Positions 23,646 through 34,708 of a stretch of DNA of 64,000 nt are shown piece after piece. The notes below the pieces were generated by a model. The model made no database searches, was not told the DNA's origin, and saw only the letters and a list, made by a program, of their open reading frames with translations. Source of the stretch: Bimuria novae-zelandiae CBS 107.79 (taxonomy: Eukaryota > Ascomycota > Dothideomycetes > Pleosporales > Didymosphaeriaceae); the NCBI GenBank assembly GCA_010015655.1, contig ML976703.1, positions 40,405 to 104,404 on the forward strand. The letters run 5' to 3'. Numbering within the stretch: position 1 is the first letter of the stretch; the number at the start of each line of letters is the position of its first letter. A program made the translations under genes and the position numbers.

Positions 23646-23708
23646 CTTAAAGGCTGTCTTGTAGAGTAACTAATTCGCTTAACTAATTAACTTGCTATGC
23701 ATGTACAT

Positions 23709-24439
23709 TATTATATAAGTTTATTTATAGAAAATTTTACTATCGCGTTATTAAGCTATTATGTAGAAAGCTATGTCGATTCTAGTAGGATACGTAGCTT
23801 ACTAATCTATGTAGCTTACTAATTCGACACGTTATAAAGTACGTTAGTTATTTTTATAATTCTTAAATGTAGTGTAACTTATAAGCTATGTTTTTGCCAT
23901 TTTTAACAATTTAAATACTGTTTTTTAGGAACTATAGTAAATAGATAGTTTTATCCCAGAATTAGTAATATAATAGTTAATTTTTAGTTTTATGTAAGAG
24001 TGTGCTTTAGGCTATATCTAGTTTATTTTATAATTAAACTCTAACTTAAGACATTTTACCCTTTTTAGTTTAGGTACCGCTACAGCGTAAATCTATCTAA
24101 CTATGCCATATACGTCCGCTTACGTCAAAGGCTTTAAGGCTTCTACAACCGAATATATAGTAACGAACCAGACGCCGTCCTTTAAAGCAATCCTCCGTGC
24201 ATCAGTATCTTAATAATTTATACATAGCTCTATGGCGACACTCCCCCATCCCACCTCAAACACATTTTATAAACCTTATCGCGGAATCGCCTTTGTCGCA
24301 CTGAAATCCCCCTTGCCACCCAAAACCGGTCGTGTACACCTATCACAATCCAAAATACAATTGTCTTCAACTCACACTTGCCATCGCCGGAACGCATCAC
24401 CTCTCCCTGTACACTATACAAATGTGAAAGGAACACCGG
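23709..24439. other. Right edge of the AT-rich block, 3' flank of SEC16
   Basis: AT-rich RIP debris without a recognisable element runs to about 24,225, where base composition returns to normal. The 210 bp before the SEC16 stop codon (24,230-24,439) are GC-balanced and probably hold its 3' UTR. Two small ORFs here overlap on opposite strands and show nothing family-like. Confidence 0.7.
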
Positions 24440-27400
24440 CTAAGGCTTAGCCATAACATCCACATAGCGCCCACCCTTCTTTTTCGCCCCCGCCTTCCCC
24501 TTTCTAGCCTGCGGTGCTCCCAACAGATCGTCGATGCTGCTTGCTGTGCTCATCCCTGTTCCTGGCCGGCTTGGCGGCCCCACCGCCAGCGCCGGTCTTT
24601 GCAACGCTGGTGATCTCCCTTCAGAATCCGACGGTAAACCCGGTGTAGAAGCCCTTGAGCCAGGCAAACCTATTGGGGGAGGCATACTCGAGCTTCTCTG
24701 AGCCAGACTACTCGTCGCCGCCGACAGCCCATTCACACTTGGCAGCGAACTAGGCGGTCCCATTGGGCCCTGCGTGCTCACAGCTCTACTTGGCGGTCCG
24801 CTCCGAGGCGGCGGCGGCGTAGCGATGGGTTTGGTTGCCTCAGTCGCACCTCCCTTTGTATTGACCCACTTCTTCAGCTCGGGATCGTATCTGAACGAGT
24901 TCTCCTCACCCAACTTTGCCTTGATAGGCTTGTTTGCAGGGATGTTGGTGTCCTTCTTGCCGCCGCCAAACCAACCGCCCAACCACCCGCTCGACTTCTT
25001 TTGAGCGGCAGCTTCTCTGTCGCGCTTGGCGTCTTCCTCCGCGGCCTTGCGAAATGCTTCGTCTGCGGCGCGGTCGTTATCAGATTTCGTTTTGGAAGGC
25101 GAAATGTTGAGTGCTGCGGCGCGGGCAACGAGGTCCTCGTCATCTTCGTCCATAAAAGACTTTTTGGGGTTGAGACTCTCGGGACCGGGCTCTTCGTTGG
25201 GTTGGTAGGGTTGGTATGATGGCGGTTCGTATGAATTTGCTGGAGACTGAAGCCCCGAGAGATCCATGGGTGGGTTGTTGGAGCCTGACGTGGGCGGTTG
25301 GAAACTTCCGTACGAAGGTGCGGAGCGTTCTGCTGCGGATGCGGGTTGATAACTGTAGGGTGACTCGGCGGCGTTATACTCCGATCGGAGAGGAGAATAT
25401 GAATGTGATTTGGAGAGAGACGATAGGTGTGGGCTGAGCTGGGATTGTGAGGGTTGCGGGGAAGTGAAAGAATTGGAAAATTGAGGGGAGGGAATGTTTG
25501 AATCGGACACCGCGCGCATGCCCACGTTCCCTTCGTTAGATTCCATTGAAGGCTGGCCCAGGGGCTCGTACTTTGATCGAGTAGACTCGGTCGACGTTCT
25601 AGGCGCATACCTAGAGTGTGTAGTAGCAGGGGCAGCTGCAGCAATGCCAAAGCCGGAGTAGGCGCTGTATAGATCTACGCTGGACTGCGTTGGGCTCAGT
25701 GTCGGCGTATTACCAGAGATTTTAGCAAAAGGGCCAACTTCTCCTGCAGAGTGGTTTGAAGTTGCGTCTTCGTCGTCCCCAGCAACGAAGTTGGTGAACT
25801 TGGAGAACAACGAGCTGGATACTTTGTCCATGCTTGGTTTAGAGAGCCAAGAAGAAGAACCGTCCTTGGGAGACTGCGACAGGCGCTTGCTGAGATCGTC
25901 GAGCATGGCCACAAAGCTGCCATTGTAATACGGAGAGACTCTGGTAGTTGCCTTTATGGATGCTACGATAGCATCACAGTATGCTCGTGCGTCAGCGCGG
26001 TAGCCATATTCGGCTAGTTGATAGGCATGAGCAAGTTTGTAATTTTGCAGATGCGGGATGATATGAGAACCTCCTTGTGCGGACAATGATAATCCGAATT
26101 CGTACACCTCGGTGAGCAATACTGACTCCAGATTGGTTCCTAGGTCCAGTGGGTTATGATTGTGATCTGCACCGATGAGCACTATATTGGCATCCGGGTC
26201 GTCGAGTCCATTGATGTGAGCTTGCGACTGCGCGAACATAAAGCAGACATGCGCCGCTTCCACACGACCATAGCCCGCGAGGAGCTTTCCGAGAGAGACA
26301 AGGGCCGTCGGGTCACCATCGCTCCGATTGTTCAAGATCAATGAGAGAGTTTCGCGCCACTTGTCTAGACCATGGAGCGCATTTTCCGTTGGTCCTGCAC
26401 CATCGGTGCTCATCATCTGAAATCCAGCGCGAGCAGATGCGGGAACTAGCTCATCAATGCAGTCTTCGTGGTTCCCAGCAAATATTTCGTATAGTACTGC
26501 AAGAGCTTGGTTGTTACGTCCTAGTTTCTTGACCTCTTTCTGCACAAATTCCTGTACCACCTGCTTCCAGATATCCTTGTTTAGTGTCGAAGAAAGCAGC
26601 ATGGCGTGCGCCCACAACCGTTGATCGACCGCGTGCCATACAGCCTTCTCTCGATCACCTTTCGTCAGTAGCATGCTCAGTTCCTCTACAGCCTTGGGGT
26701 CTACTGGGTCGGCTTGTACGCCGGAAGTGTTAGACCTGGGCCTACCGACTAAATCGGCTGGCATTGTAAATGATCCTTCGCCATCGGCAGACGTATCCGT
26801 GTCGAATGAGAAGATCTTCCTCACTGCGGCAACCACCGTGGCATTCCCGTCTAGCAAACCGTCGTTGTCAATGAAAACTTGCAGGACCTTCCAAAGCAAA
26901 ATCTTTTCATCGAGCCGCTTGATCTCGTCCGAGTTCTTCACCTGATCTGGAGAAGGAGTGCGTTGGCGGGTTTCGAGCGCAGTGATCTGTTGCTCTAGCC
27001 ATGCCGAGACATCCTTCTTTTTACTTCTCGACTTTAGTGGGCCTGGGAATTTCGCGATGTCTTCCGGAAGTGGCAAGGCTTCCTTGGCACTGTGTATTCG
27101 AACTTCACCAGGGCTGCATTTGACCACAGGTGCTGAAGCACCGCCACCATAGCGAGGCACCTGTTTCGGGAAAGTAGTTACAACGGTACCACCCAATCCC
27201 CACTTGAAGATGGGGTAGCCTCTCCAGCGCTCGAGGGGATCGGCTGCGCGTTCGTCTGTAGGCGGAATAAAGTCGTATTGGAGGGAAGGCGGGCAACGTG
27301 GAGGTATTACATTGACATTCTGCGATACAGGTGCGGCATACGTTGGCTGGAATGGAGTTCCAAAAGCCGATGCTGAAGGCTCCATGTTAGAAAAATGACG

Positions 27401-29533
27401 AACAGGCGGTTTAACAGCTGCGAAGGGCGAGTCAGCTGGCGGGGTTGCTGATGCAGTAGATGGATCCATCGGTTGATACTGGGGTGCATAGAGGATCCTC
27501 TTCTTTGGTGAGCTTACAGCGGATGAGGGCGTGCTCCGCAGAGGTGGGGTTTCCGACCTAGCCGCTGGTGGTGGTGGTGATTGCTGCTGCCGCAGCTCAT
27601 CGGTTTCTGTGGCGCACTCTGGTGAACTTTCAGAACGATCCATAGTGCGTTGCTGAGCCTGCACTGGTGCTTCTGTCTGTTGCGAAGTATGGTATGCGAG
27701 CGGGCTCGATGTCCTAGGGAGGTAATTCTGCGAAGGCGGTCGAGGTAGTCCGCTTGGTGGAGGAACGGATGAATGAGAAGCGAAACCTGAAGGTGGCGGC
27801 GGAGCTGGTGAGTATCTGGCATTTGCTATTGGAGCAGATTGAGGGGCCGGAGAGTACCTCGTGTTGGCGGTAGGAACTGAAGGAGCAGGTGCGGGCGCTG
27901 GGGAGTATCGGTTTGATGAAGGGGCTGATGGAGGCTGAGGTACAGGAAGGCTATTCGTCCGTACAGGCGCTGTGGGCTGGTCAGGAAAGACTGGCAGGCG
28001 CTCTGGCCGCTGCAATTGGGAATTGTAGGTTTCCGGATCTGGTTTTACCTCATTTCTCAGCGAGGACCAGGATGCCGTACGCTCTTTCGGGGCAAATCCA
28101 TGTGTTGGATGCTGCTGCGGCGTACCGGGCTGCGGTGTGTATCTCCCGGACGCTCTTGGGTTTGACGTGATGGGAAGCTCAGCGAAGAAGTCGGTCGACG
28201 GTGCTTTCGGCGGAGGAGCGGGCTCGGTTGGCGGCGCATTGGGGGGCAGGCCCGTCATCTGGGGCTGATAAGCATGACCCGATGTGGGCGGAGACAGGCT
28301 GGAGGCGGACATGTTGGAGGGAGGTAGAGGACGAGTGCCGGCGGTTGACATGCTGGTGCGCGGGGGCGCAGGAGGTGGTGCTGTGGGAACTGAGGCTGTG
28401 CGTGGAGCTGGACGTCTACGCGTGGTCACGATATCCTCCGGAAGATCGTACGGCGAATGATAACCTTCTCGTGCTTTTGCAACGAAGCTTTCCGCCGAGC
28501 TGGGCATCCCGGGTCTGGTCGGCACCTGTGGCACAGCAGCCTGGCCGTATGCGCCATACAAGGCCGTTGGTGTCGGGATTGCCGGTGTCTGGCTCGGTTG
28601 TGTCAAGTTGGTGAGCTGCGGCGGCAGCACCTGGTGCGGGTTGGCGGGCGACAGGGGCGCTTGTGCGGTCGCGGGAGCGTATCTACTCGTGCTCGGCGTA
28701 GAAACGGGCGGTGCAGGTCGGTGTGGTGTCTCAACAGGCTCGTCCTCGAGGAAACCCTCACCGTCGTCCAGTTCAAAATCCGTATCCGGCAGAAAATCAT
28801 CGTCCAGGTCCAGGTCCCACGCAGGGTCGCTGGTCGATGGTGCTTCTTCTGCTGTTCGAGCTTGTGCCGAATCCGCAGGCTGGCCAGCAGCTACTTGACC
28901 GAAGAAGCCGTCCCCGTCCCCGTCGCCCCAGTCATCGCCTTCTGGCTGGGAGTCTGCAACCAGGGGCGCCTCCGCGCTCTCGGCCACTGCCTCCTCCAGC
29001 AGCGTAGTTTTCCCCTGGTGTTCGTAGTGGTTCTCGGGATGCGCGTCTTCACGCTGCTCGACCTCGAACTCAGGACCAGGATGCGCCTCTTCACGCTGCT
29101 CGCGCTCGAAATCAGGACCGGGATGCTCCACTTCGCACTGCTCAGGCTCGAAATCAGGAACGGGATGCGCCTCTTCACGCTGCTCGAGCTCGAACTTAGG
29201 ACCGGGATGCTCCTCTTCACGCTGCTCGAGCTCGAACTCAGGACCGGGATGCTCCTCTTCGCGCTGCTCAAGCTCGAAATCAGGGCCATTGGCCTCTTCG
29301 CTTTCCGGCGCATGGTCGGGGCGCCTCGGAGACTCGTCTCGGTGGGCCGGGCCATGGGCGGCTATGTGCGGCACGTCGTTCTCCGACTCCTCGTCCTCCT
29401 CGGTGGCGTCTTCCAGTACGGGTTTCGACTGGGGTATGATCTGTGGAGACGGTTGCAGCTTGTGCGCCATCTCTTGCTGGGTGCTGCCGTCGGCGCGCAA
29501 TGCGGGATTCCACGAGGGCGCGTCTTCGTCCAT
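24440..29533 (-). CDS. SEC16: COPII coat assembly protein Sec16
   Basis: A 1,697-residue protein with no visible intron. The ATG at 29,533 (MDEDAPSWNP) is chosen because the open frame upstream of it is not family-like. Sec16 is a peripheral ER protein that marks ER exit sites and recruits Sec23/24 and Sec13/31. Order: acidic N-terminus with six 14-residue repeats (residues 86-169); Pro/Ser-rich disordered part (to about 740); conserved central domain (about 745-1,195, starting near PPSLQYDFIPPTD, with helical repeats that bind Sec13); Ser-rich linker. The C-terminal conserved tract (about 1,515-1,570, WLGGWFGGGKKD and NSFRYDPELKKWVN) is the Sec23-binding end. Length fits filamentous-fungal Sec16. 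It is transcribed divergently from the NEO1 homologue. A 421-codon antisense ORF at 28,457-29,722 is a by-product of the GC-rich repeats. Confidence 0.93.
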   Translation of the reverse strand: MDEDAPSWNPALRADGSTQQEMAHKLQPSPQIIPQSKPVLEDATEEDEESENDVPHIAAHGPAHRDESPRRPDHAPESEEANGPDFELEQREEEHPGPEFELEQREEEHPGPKFELEQREEAHPVPDFEPEQCEVEHPGPDFEREQREEAHPGPEFEVEQREDAHPENHYEHQGKTTLLEEAVAESAEAPLVADSQPEGDDWGDGDGDGFFGQVAAGQPADSAQARTAEEAPSTSDPAWDLDLDDDFLPDTDFELDDGEGFLEDEPVETPHRPAPPVSTPSTSRYAPATAQAPLSPANPHQVLPPQLTNLTQPSQTPAIPTPTALYGAYGQAAVPQVPTRPGMPSSAESFVAKAREGYHSPYDLPEDIVTTRRRPAPRTASVPTAPPPAPPRTSMSTAGTRPLPPSNMSASSLSPPTSGHAYQPQMTGLPPNAPPTEPAPPPKAPSTDFFAELPITSNPRASGRYTPQPGTPQQHPTHGFAPKERTASWSSLRNEVKPDPETYNSQLQRPERLPVFPDQPTAPVRTNSLPVPQPPSAPSSNRYSPAPAPAPSVPTANTRYSPAPQSAPIANARYSPAPPPPSGFASHSSVPPPSGLPRPPSQNYLPRTSSPLAYHTSQQTEAPVQAQQRTMDRSESSPECATETDELRQQQSPPPPAARSETPPLRSTPSSAVSSPKKRILYAPQYQPMDPSTASATPPADSPFAAVKPPVRHFSNMEPSASAFGTPFQPTYAAPVSQNVNVIPPRCPPSLQYDFIPPTDERAADPLERWRGYPIFKWGLGGTVVTTFPKQVPRYGGGASAPVVKCSPGEVRIHSAKEALPLPEDIAKFPGPLKSRSKKKDVSAWLEQQITALETRQRTPSPDQVKNSDEIKRLDEKILLWKVLQVFIDNDGLLDGNATVVAAVRKIFSFDTDTSADGEGSFTMPADLVGRPRSNTSGVQADPVDPKAVEELSMLLTKGDREKAVWHAVDQRLWAHAMLLSSTLNKDIWKQVVQEFVQKEVKKLGRNNQALAVLYEIFAGNHEDCIDELVPASARAGFQMMSTDGAGPTENALHGLDKWRETLSLILNNRSDGDPTALVSLGKLLAGYGRVEAAHVCFMFAQSQAHINGLDDPDANIVLIGADHNHNPLDLGTNLESVLLTEVYEFGLSLSAQGGSHIIPHLQNYKLAHAYQLAEYGYRADARAYCDAIVASIKATTRVSPYYNGSFVAMLDDLSKRLSQSPKDGSSSWLSKPSMDKVSSSLFSKFTNFVAGDDEDATSNHSAGEVGPFAKISGNTPTLSPTQSSVDLYSAYSGFGIAAAAPATTHSRYAPRTSTESTRSKYEPLGQPSMESNEGNVGMRAVSDSNIPSPQFSNSFTSPQPSQSQLSPHLSSLSKSHSYSPLRSEYNAAESPYSYQPASAAERSAPSYGSFQPPTSGSNNPPMDLSGLQSPANSYEPPSYQPYQPNEEPGPESLNPKKSFMDEDDEDLVARAAALNISPSKTKSDNDRAADEAFRKAAEEDAKRDREAAAQKKSSGWLGGWFGGGKKDTNIPANKPIKAKLGEENSFRYDPELKKWVNTKGGATEATKPIATPPPPRSGPPSRAVSTQGPMGPPSSLPSVNGLSAATSSLAQRSSSMPPPIGLPGSRASTPGLPSDSEGRSPALQRPALAVGPPSRPGTGMSTASSIDDLLGAPQARKGKAGAKKKGGRYVDVMAKP
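29027..29278 (-). repeat. 42-bp coding minisatellite in SEC16, six units
   Basis: It encodes six tandem 14-residue units of the form FELEQREEEHPGPE, with changes such as EPEQCEVEHPGPD and EVEQREDAHPENH. The repeat keeps the frame and gives a strongly acidic segment. Confidence 0.92.
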
Positions 29534-30189
29534 TACGTAGTGCGGCAAAGGGTATATGGGAATACTACGCGACCGGGTCAGCTTCGATGGATGGTCGGGG
29601 GAGGAGACGCACCTGTACAGCAGAAGAGAAACGCGCAAGGCGGAGGAAAGACACGGCGCTCAACGGGCAGGCAGGTTATCGAGTGTAGGGGCAGCATCGT
29701 GCAGCGTCAGAGGATGGGCTAAGACGAGCCAAGGGGCACCTGCGTCGGTTGAAGCCACATGTCCACGCCGCCGGCGCTGGGCTTGTTAGCTAAGCCCGAC
29801 CTGGGCAGCTGCATGCAACAGCAAAAGAAGTCCAACAGAGCATTCGCGCGCCTGAACAACTCCCGCTGCGGGCCTCCGACCTGTGCGGGCCTCTGCATCC
29901 GCTGCCTTCCTTCTGCGCCTGCCTGTTGCCCGGGGGGTTCCTTCCTTCCACGCCAGCCGTCCTACGTCTGCCACCTACGCATCACTTCGGTGGACGCCTC
30001 CTTCCTCCTCCTCCTCCTCCTCCTCCTCCTCCTCCTCCTCCTCCTTCTCCTCCTCCTCCTCCTCCTCCTCCTTCTCCTCCTCCGCCTGCCTGCGACTACT
30101 CTGAATAGGAGCGCCCCTCCTTCCCTCCCTCGCTCTCCGCCCACCTGCTACGTGGCGCTCCCCTCCTCCCACGCTGCTCTGAGCGTGAC
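29534..30189. promoter_or_regulatory. Divergent promoter region between SEC16 and NEO1
   Basis: 656 bp separate the two start codons, so both promoters must lie here. The NEO1 side has a long polypyrimidine tract (30,001-30,083). ORFs on both strands are low-complexity Leu/Pro/Arg runs produced by that tract and are not genes. No clear TATA box was identified. Confidence 0.6.
30001..30083. repeat. (TCC)n polypyrimidine microsatellite
   Basis: About 80 bp of nearly pure TCC repeats with a few TTC interruptions, about 100 bp upstream of the NEO1 ATG. It is homopurine on the other strand. Confidence 0.95.
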
Positions 30190-33100
30190 ATGGCAGACCG
30201 CCAGCCCGAAGCGCCAGACGACGCCGACTCGGACCTGGAGCTCGATCTCGAGGAGCTCGACCCGCTCGCAGCCGGGCCGCGTTATGGAAATGGTGCCACC
30301 CAACACAAGTACCACGAGCTGGGCGCAAGAATCCCGCTGCGGAGTCTGAGGGCGGGTAGGCCGAGGCAGAATCCAGAACAAGAAGACGACGCACCAGGGC
30401 ACTCGGAGGGCTCAGGGGACGAGGATGCCGCCCTGCTGTCGCCGCGCAACAGGCATCGGCCGCCGAGGTTGCATTCGACAATACGTCTCCCCAGCTTCCT
30501 CGCCGCCTCCAGCCCACGTCGCGGCATACCACGCCACCAGCCGGAAGCCGGCCCTGCCGAAGAAGAGCATGATGCGACCACCCAACGCACCATCGCCGTT
30601 GGCCAGTCCCAGCCTGCTCGATTTCCCGCAAATGCAGTCTCCAACGCAAAGTACACACCCTGGAGCTTTCTGCCCCGCACCCTCTACAACGAGTTTTCTT
30701 TCTTCATCAACATGTACTTCTTGCTGGTGGCCCTTTCGCAGTTCATACCCGCTTTGCAGATTGGCTATTTCTCCACATATGTGGTACCCTTGGCCTTCGT
30801 GCTGAGTGTCACGCTGGGGAAGGAGGCTTTTGACGATATCGCGAGACGGCGGAGGGACGCCGAGGCAAACTCAGAGCCGTATACGGTGCTGCAGTTCGAG
30901 AACAATGCCTCGGGGAGCCGTCTTGCCGCAGGAAAGAAGTCGATCGTAAGGCGCAAGCTGTCCAAGCGTGGCCGCACGATTTCTGACATCGAAGACGAGG
31001 AAGAGCAAGTTGGGACGACACCGGCCCAAGCAACCGCGAGGTAAGCTATCCTCTGCTGTACGAACCCAGCATGGAAACCCTACATGGACAGAAAGCTGAC
31101 GCAATCCCAGTTACTGGGAAGTTACAAGGCCTTCCCGAAGCCTGAAGGTCGGTGATGTAGTCAAGCTTGCCAAGGATCAGCGTGTTCCTGCCGACATGAT
31201 CATTCTAAAAAGCTATGCGGCGGAAGCCGCCGCAGGTACACTTGGAGAGGCAATAGACGCGGGTTCATCTGGAGAGGCCTTCATCCGCACCGACCAACTC
31301 GACGGAGAGACCGATTGGAAGTTACGCCTCACTTCACCCCTCACGCAGAGCCTGGATGTAGGCGAATATCTTAGGTTGCGAGTCACAGCAGGCAAGCCAG
31401 ACAAGAAAGTTAACGAATTCTACGGCACAGTTGAACTCGAATCGAAGAAGAAGCACCACTATGACCCTCATGAAGAGGAATCATCCTCACCAGAACATGC
31501 ACAGTCCTCGCCATTAGGCATTGACAACACCATCTGGGCTAATACTGTGCTTGCCTCAAGCTGCAACGTCCTCGCTGTGGTTGTCTATACCGGACCACAA
31601 ACCCGTCAGGCCCTGTCTACGTCAGCGTCTCGCTCGAAAACTGGCCTGCTGGAACTGGAGATCAATGCACTCACCAAGTTCCTCTGCATCTTCACACTTT
31701 CGCTTTCCTTTGTACTCGTTGCACTTAACCGTTTCCACGACATCGATGGCCAGAAGTGGTATGTGTCGATGATGCGCTTCTTGATCCTCTTTTCAACCAT
31801 TGTTCCTGTCGGTTTACGTGTGAATCTCGATATGGGAAAGTCAGTCTATGCGTGGCTTATTGAACACGACAAGAGTATCCAAGGGACTGTCGTCCGAACC
31901 AGCACCATTCCGGAAGACTTGGGTAGAGTAGAATATCTCCTCAGCGATAAGACCGGGACTTTAACTCAGAATGGTACGCTGAATATTCAACCAAAGATCA
32001 AGAGGTTGGGTACCATCGACCTGTGTATTGCTGGTCCCAGGGTACCACAGTGCGGTCCAACTGTTGGCATGATGGTCCTGTAAGAATTGTTGCTAACATA
32101 ATGCAGAGATGGAGATGAAAAAGATCCATGTCGGGACTGTTTCCTACGCCAATGAAGCCATGGATGAAGTTGCGACATATGTGCAGCAAAGCTTCTCGAC
32201 CCCTTACGGCGACGCACCGCACTTTGTAACACCATCATCTACCTATGTTGCCCCACTCACGTCTGCAACGAGGACGCGCCGCGAGATTGGCTCGCGTGTA
32301 CGCGATGTTGTACTCGCCCTTGCACTTTGCCATAATGTCACTCCAGTTTCGGAAGAAGAAGATGGACAGTTGGTGACCAGCTACCAAGCCTCTTCACCCG
32401 ACGAAATCGCCATTATTCGATGGACAGAGATGGTCGGGCTTCGCCTTCTACAGAGAGATCGCGAATCGATGACCCTCCAGTCCTGCGACAGCGGTAACAA
32501 CGTTGTCCGAGTTCGCATCCTCAATGTGTTCCCCTTCACCTCGGAGAGTAAGAGAATGGGTATCGTAGTAGAATTTTACCACAGCCCGGTTGATACCTTG
32601 TCTGCGGATAGGGAGATTTGGTTTTACCAGAAGGGTGCCGACACAGTCATGACCTCAATCGTAGCTGCGAACGATTGGCTCGACGAAGAGACAGCCAACA
32701 TGGCGCGCGAAGGTCTTCGGACACTTGTAGTCGGCCGCAAAAGGGTCTCCGTGGAAATGTACGAAGATTTTTCGGCCAAACATGCACAGGCATCGCTAGC
32801 ATTACATAACCGCGATAGCGCAGTCGCGGATGTAGTCAAACAATTTCTCGAGCATGACCTCGAGCTTCTTGGGGTCACTGGCGTGGAGGACAAGTTGCAG
32901 AAAGATGTCAAGCCATCGCTGGAGCTTCTTCGCAATGCTGGGATCAAGATTTGGATGTTGACTGGTGACAAAGTGGAGACTGCGAGATGTGTGGCCGTGA
33001 GTTCGAAACTCGTGGCAAGGGGGCAGTATGTGCATACCATCGCAAAAAGTATGTCTCGCTGCACGCTGACGAACTGAAACCTTGTTCTGACTTGGAGCAG

Positions 33101-34149
33101 TTAAACGCAAAGAACTCGCCCACTCGTCTCTCGACTTCCTCCGCGGCAAGACCGATGCATGCCTTCTCATCGATGGCGAGTCCCTTGCCCTCATGCTGAC
33201 CCACTTTCGCCAAGAATTCATATCCATCGCCGTACAACTACCCACCGTGGTAGCCTGTCGGTGCTCCCCCACACAGAAAGCAGATGTCGCATACCTCATC
33301 CGCGACCACACAAAGAAGCGCGTCTGCTGCATCGGTGACGGCGGAAACGACGTCTCCATGATCCAGGCGGCCGATGTCGGCGTCGGCATCGTCGGCAAGG
33401 AAGGAAAACAAGCCTCTCTCGCGGCGGACTTTTCCATCGAGCAGTTCTGCTACCTAGTAAAACTGATCGTATGGCATGGACGAAACAGCTATAAGAGAAG
33501 TGCGAAGCTGTCACAATTCGTCATACATCGTGGGCTCATCATAAGCATCTGCCAGACGGTATACTCGCTTGCGAGTTCATTCGAGCCCAATGCACTCTAC
33601 CGCGACTGGCTGCTTGTCGGGTATTCTACCGTGTACACAATGGCACCAGTTTTCAGTCTCGTATTAGACCGCGACGTCGACGAGTCAGTAGCCAATCTCT
33701 ACCCTGAACTGTACGCTGAGCTCAAGCTCGGGCGCTCGCTCTCGACAAAATCATTTCTCATCTGGGTTGCCGTCTCCATATATCAAGGCTCTCTCATTCA
33801 AGGCTTGTCCCAGCTGCTCGTCGGCATCGGGGAGCCTTCTACTCATATGTTCGCTAAAATGGTCGCAGTCTCTTTCTCTGTGCTCGTGATCAATGAGCTG
33901 GTCATGGTAGGCATGGAGGTCACGACGTGGCACTGGATCATGGTGGCAAGCATCTTCGGGACCGCGTCAATATACTTCGGGAGCATCCCATTCCTAGGAG
34001 AGTACTTTGATTTGGCGTTTGTGAGCAGCATGGGTTTCTGGTGGCGTTTCGCAGTGATCGCGGCTATATCACTGATACCACCCTATCTGGCGAAAATCAT
34101 AGGACGGACGATCAAGCCTCCGAGCTATCGGAAGGTCCAAGCCGTGTAG
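30190..34149 (+). CDS. NEO1: Neo1-type P4-ATPase (phospholipid flippase)
   Basis: Model: join 30,190-31,040, 31,111-31,973, 32,107-33,048, 33,101-34,149, giving 1,234 residues. Introns are GT-AG, and every junction restores a family motif (SYWEVTRPS, LTQNEMEMKKI, HTIAKIKRKEL). P4-ATPases use ATP to move aminophospholipids to the cytosolic leaflet; the Neo1/ATP9 group acts in Golgi and endosomes without a Cdc50 partner. Visible: an acidic N-terminus; KYTPWSFLPRTLYNEF before the first membrane pair; the actuator DGET; the phosphorylation motif DKTGTLTQN with Asp about 563; the nucleotide domain; GDGGNDVSMIQAADVGVGI (from about 964); and a C-terminal bundle of membrane helices. The YNEFSFFINMYFLLVALSQFIP tract, given here as YNEFSFFINMYF and LLVALSQFIP, is typical of Neo1 and not Drs2. 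It is divergent from SEC16 and convergent with the next gene. Confidence 0.93.
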
Positions 34150-34708
34150 AAGTCGTGTAGAATTTGATAGCGTTTTTGTTGTTTGTTGGGGTATGTAGTT
34201 TGTGCTACCCTAAGATACCCTTCGCAATGCCCGTCTGACTTAGGAAGTTAAAGCATTTGAGTACGCCCACGTTGCAACAAGCGGTCATGTGTTAGAGCAA
34301 GCGATGCGAAGGTCGCACCAAGGCCGTTCAAGTCTTGTCAAAGGGATTGTATTTATTCCCGTGGTACTCGTTGGCACACGCGCAGGGCCTATCATACATT
34401 AGAAAATAAAGCTATATAAGAGGCCATAACCTCGGTGGAGAGGCTGCGAAGACATTGATACTGGGTCAAATGCAGTGCCATCATCTCCAAGAAATGTACA
34501 AGCCAACCGGCGAGCTCGGATGCCGGCACAGTAAGCCTGCAGCAACGGCACCAGCTAGAAGAAGGGTATATCAGACGCAACAATGGGCGCTATGAAGCCG
34601 TCATGAACAGAAACAGTCGTAGCCAAGTGGCAATAAGTGATAGCAGGGGTTGTCAGCGACCAATCTGCCTTTGAGCCGATAGTAGCTCGGGGATCCAGAT
34701 TGTGGGTT
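34150..34708. other. Intergenic between convergent genes
   Basis: 559 bp between the NEO1 stop codon and the stop codon of the minus-strand membrane-protein gene. It should contain both 3' UTRs. Short ORFs here are not supported by motifs. Nothing else was seen. Confidence 0.7.

Larger units (their letters stand above)
7496..23708 (-). mobile_element. Fot1-like element (copy F3) split by nested retrotransposons
   Basis: Related inverted repeats lie at 7,496-7,550 and 23,657-23,708, each next to TA (7,494-7,495; 23,709-23,710). They share the core ATGCATAG.AAGTTAATTAG and an inner CAAGAC motif. Just inside the left repeat, 7,555-7,620 matches the 3' subterminal part of copy F1 (3,165-3,235) in reverse complement, so the transposase would have read leftward. 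The body is interrupted at 7,624 by retroelement DNA and most of it is missing. On the right the repeat directly abuts a truncated LTR. This is the oldest visible layer of the stack. Confidence 0.6.

Noticed and set aside
28457..29722. 421-codon ORF on the plus strand
   Set aside because: It lies wholly antisense to the N-terminal part of SEC16, consists of Leu/Arg-rich repeats mirroring the coding minisatellite, and has no domain.
29962..30144. Arg-run and Glu-run ORFs near NEO1
   Set aside because: They are translation artefacts of the TCC microsatellite.
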